DNA of 64,000 nucleotides from Metabacillus schmidteae (GTDB taxonomy: Bacteria; Bacillota; Bacilli; Bacillales; Bacillaceae). The notes below the pieces were generated by a model. That model saw only the letters and a list, made by a program, of their open reading frames with translations, had not been told where the DNA came from and ran no database searches. The position numbers and the translations under genes were made by a program. The stretch is from positions 427,501-491,500 of the forward strand of contig NZ_CAESCH010000001.1 of the NCBI RefSeq assembly GCF_903166545.1. Direction: 5' to 3'. Of the stretch, positions 61,916 to 64,000 are shown in pieces. Each line of letters begins with the position of its first letter. The first letter of the stretch is position 1.

Positions 61916-63409
61916 GTGAGTTCAAAAGATAATCGTGAACAAAATCTGTTACTGTTTCTTTCAAAAAATCAAGATTACGTTACTTCAAAGGAACTAGTAG
62001 ATGCACTAAATATTTCTCAAAAAACAGTATATCGTTTAATAAAAAAAATTAACGATGAGTACGTAGACAGCCCTTTAATTATTTCTGAAAGAGGAAGAGG
62101 TTATAAACTAGATTACGAAAATTTTATTAACTACCAAAAAGGCAAAAATAATAATGAACAAAAGCATTTTTCTCCTAGCGAGAGACGCAAACGAATTATG
62201 GAAGAATTATTGTTGTCTTCTCCCAACCCTATAAGTATTTACCAATTATTTAGTGACTATTATGTAGGGGATTCTGTTATTTCTAACGATGAACAAATAA
62301 TGAGTGAAGAATTAAAAAAGTACAAATTAGTTTTAGAGCGAAAAAACAGAAAATTGGCCATATTAGGTGAGGAAGTTGATATTAGGAAGGCAATCAAGTA
62401 CACGAATGAAATTTTTAATGCGATTGATCTTGATGATTTAAAAAGGAATCAAGAACTTAATTTCAATAAGCATGATGTTTTATTTATATTGGGTCAATTA
62501 AGAAACATTGAAAAGGATTTAGATATCACGATTCCCTACCCATATAATGTAAACATTTTCTCACACTTATATATACTACTAAGTCGCTCTAGAAAAGTTC
62601 CTGCCTTATTATTTCCTGATAAGGTTTCTATTGAAGAAATGGAAAACATGAAGAGAGATAATATTTTGTATCCGGTTGCTAAAGCTGTTGTTAACAATAT
62701 TGAAAAATATTTAAACAGTTCTCTACCAGGTATTGAAAATTATTTTCTATATCAGTATTTAGTGTCATCAAGAATGCAGGGATCTCCTGCTAAAACCTCC
62801 ACTTTTTCACCAGAGGTTATCCAAGTGACGAAAGCATACATTGAAGGGATGAGTATTCACTTAGGAATTGATATAAATAGTCAATCTATTTTTACTGAAT
62901 TAGCTAATCATATTAAACCTATGCTTAATAGATTGGAATATAAAATTCGAATTAAAAATAGTTTGTTAAGTCAAATCAAGGTAACTTATGAAGATGTGTT
63001 TTTAGGTGTAGCTAACGTATCTGAATTTGTAAGTGAGAAATTTAACTTACCAGCAATTAATGACGATGAAAATGGGTTTATCACCCTCTACTTTGCAAAA
63101 GTCATTGTAACTGGCCAACATCAACGTCCTATAAAAACACTAATCATGTGTACTACAGGAATTGGAACTTCAGAACTTTTAAAAGCTAAAGTATCAAGAA
63201 AATTTCCTGAGCTAGAAATTGTTGATGTAGTAGCTTCCCAAAATATGAAAACGTTTAAAGAGAAATACCCAGGTGCTGAGTTGATCCTAAGTACGGTCCA
63301 TATTAAGGACGAAGTACCAATTCACAATTTATTAGTGAGTGCGATGTTTACAATTGATGATCAGAAGAGGCTTCAGAGAAAGATAGAGGAGATTTATCAT
63401 GGAAATTAA
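61916..63409 (+). CDS. PTS-controlled transcriptional regulator (HTH, PRD, EIIB-like)
   Basis: 497 residues from GTG 61916; the ATG at 61910 is only 1 nt from the SD AAGGAGG (61902-61908), while the GTG has 7 nt. Domains: N-terminal HTH (about 5-60, VTSKELVDALNISQKTVYRLIKKI), a second HTH-like region, PRD domains (about 165-385), and a C-terminal PTS EIIB-like domain (LIMCTTGIGTSELLKAKV, about 402-419) with its Cys. There is no EIIA domain; that is the next gene. It likely activates the PTS operon it heads, controlled by phosphorylation. Confidence 0.88.
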   Translation: MSSKDNREQNLLLFLSKNQDYVTSKELVDALNISQKTVYRLIKKINDEYVDSPLIISERGRGYKLDYENFINYQKGKNNNEQKHFSPSERRKRIMEELLLSSPNPISIYQLFSDYYVGDSVISNDEQIMSEELKKYKLVLERKNRKLAILGEEVDIRKAIKYTNEIFNAIDLDDLKRNQELNFNKHDVLFILGQLRNIEKDLDITIPYPYNVNIFSHLYILLSRSRKVPALLFPDKVSIEEMENMKRDNILYPVAKAVVNNIEKYLNSSLPGIENYFLYQYLVSSRMQGSPAKTSTFSPEVIQVTKAYIEGMSIHLGIDINSQSIFTELANHIKPMLNRLEYKIRIKNSLLSQIKVTYEDVFLGVANVSEFVSEKFNLPAINDDENGFITLYFAKVIVTGQHQRPIKTLIMCTTGIGTSELLKAKVSRKFPELEIVDVVASQNMKTFKEKYPGAELILSTVHIKDEVPIHNLLVSAMFTIDDQKRLQRKIEEIYHGN

Positions 63410-63836
63410 CTCATTTTATCAACTCTATTTTAATTGGGAGTTAAAGACAAGAGAAGAAGTATACTCCTTTATTTCTGAAATTGTATGTCAGGATGATCTT
63501 TCAAAAAAAGAGGAAGTCATTAATCAATTAAATGATAGAGAAGAAGTCGGTAGCACATTAATCGCTGAACATGTGATGTTGCCTCATATTGAGAGTGCTC
63601 AAATAAAGAAGAGCCAAATTATATTTATCCGATTAGCAAACCCGATTTTATCTTGGGATTATCAAACAAAGGATATCCGATTGTTAATAGCTATTTTATT
63701 AAAAGAAAATGAAAACGAACAAATAAAGAAGAAAATATCCTTATTCACCAGAACTCTAGCAGATGAAGAGTACTTAAATCGATTATTGACTATTAAGGAA
63801 GAAGCAAACTTTTATAAAGAAATTAAAAAATTTTAG
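63399..63836 (+). CDS. PTS EIIA component, fructose/mannitol type
   Basis: 145 residues. The EIIA-2 active-site stretch is EHVMLPHIESAQIKKSQIIFIRL (about 59-81), with the phospho-accepting His in LPHI. The ATG overlaps the regulator end by 11 nt, SD GAGGA. It would pass phosphate to the EIIB that follows and perhaps to the regulator's PRDs. Confidence 0.85.
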   Translation: MEINSFYQLYFNWELKTREEVYSFISEIVCQDDLSKKEEVINQLNDREEVGSTLIAEHVMLPHIESAQIKKSQIIFIRLANPILSWDYQTKDIRLLIAILLKENENEQIKKKISLFTRTLADEEYLNRLLTIKEEANFYKEIKKF

Positions 63837-63847
63837 GAGGGCTAATG

Positions 63848-64000
63848 ATGAAAATAGTAGGAGTAGCAGCATGTACAGTTGGGATCGCACACACATATAT
63901 CGCACAGGAGAAATTAGAGAATGCTGGAAAGAAAGCCGGCCATGAAATTCATATTGAAACACAAGGAACGATTGGAACAGAGAATGAACTAACTCAAAAA
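63848..64000 (+). CDS. PTS fructose-family EIIB, 5' part (cut by window end)
   Basis: 51 codons visible. MKIVGVAACTVGIAHTYIAQ holds the EIIB-fructose active-site Cys in CTVGIAHT. Two adjacent ATGs (63845, 63848); SD AGGAGG (63835-63840) favours the second with 7-nt spacing. The gene may be an EIIB alone or an EIIBC fusion. Confidence 0.88.
   Translation, partial: MKIVGVAACTVGIAHTYIAQEKLENAGKKAGHEIHIETQGTIGTENELTQK

Overview
The window is the core ribosomal and translation chromosome arm of a low-G+C, endospore-type Firmicute. Gene order (rrn, ctsR-mcsA-mcsB-clpC-radA-disA, ispDF, gltX-cysES, sigH, secE-nusG, rplKAJL, rpoBC, str, S10, spc and alpha operons, ecfA1-ecfA2-ecfT-truA, rplM-rpsI) is that of Bacillus. 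The proteins resemble remembered B. subtilis sequences closely, and SigH and CtsR are present. I place it in the Bacillaceae but not to species.

Layout. 1-2400: 3' end of a 23S rRNA, a complete 5S rRNA with terminator, then two decayed 5S copies with duplicated flanks, which looks like a collapsed series of rrn operon ends. 2.4-3.1 kb: an MgtC/SapB-type membrane protein. 3.2-11.7 kb: the CtsR-controlled protein quality operon, followed by radA, disA (c-di-AMP synthase) and yacL. 11.9-20.5 kb: isoprenoid genes, gltX, a Cys-specific T-box ahead of cysE-cysS, RNA maturation and decay genes, sigH, rpmG and secE. 20.8-37.4 kb: nusG, the L11-L1 and L10-L12 units (with an L10 leader and attenuator), rpoB, rpoC, and the str operon through tuf. 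37.4-52.9 kb: two tandem promoters drive the S10-spc-alpha superoperon; a decayed KOW-domain gene (ybzG-like) lies between map and infA. 53.2-57.4 kb: ECF transporter energising module, truA, and rplM-rpsI behind an L13 leader. Three copies of a roughly 110-265 bp interspersed repeat sit in intergenic gaps at 17.3, 20.7 and 53 kb.

The accessory part is a 4,240 bp element inserted at the 3' end of rpsI. The last 64 bp of rpsI plus 3 bp (67 bp) are repeated exactly at 61597-61663. Tandem GAATACCC-type motifs, probable integrase arm sites, lie just inside both ends. A dead, chimeric tyrosine integrase lies next to rpsI. The cargo is two genes: a secreted precursor with a Trp/Cys-rich C-terminal segment that I do not recognise, and a His-rich lipoprotein subtilase (S8) with two C-terminal membrane helices. 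This pair is the best candidate for an undescribed system, perhaps a peptide toxin or signal with its own processing protease. Beyond the element a PTS cluster begins: a PRD/EIIB regulator, an EIIA, and the start of a fructose-type EIIB, cut by the window end.

Translation, transcription, secretion and their stress control are packed here in co-directional operons. Regulation visible in the sequence includes a CtsR operator, SigA-type promoters, a T-box, r-protein leader RNAs, intrinsic terminators and one possible cre site.
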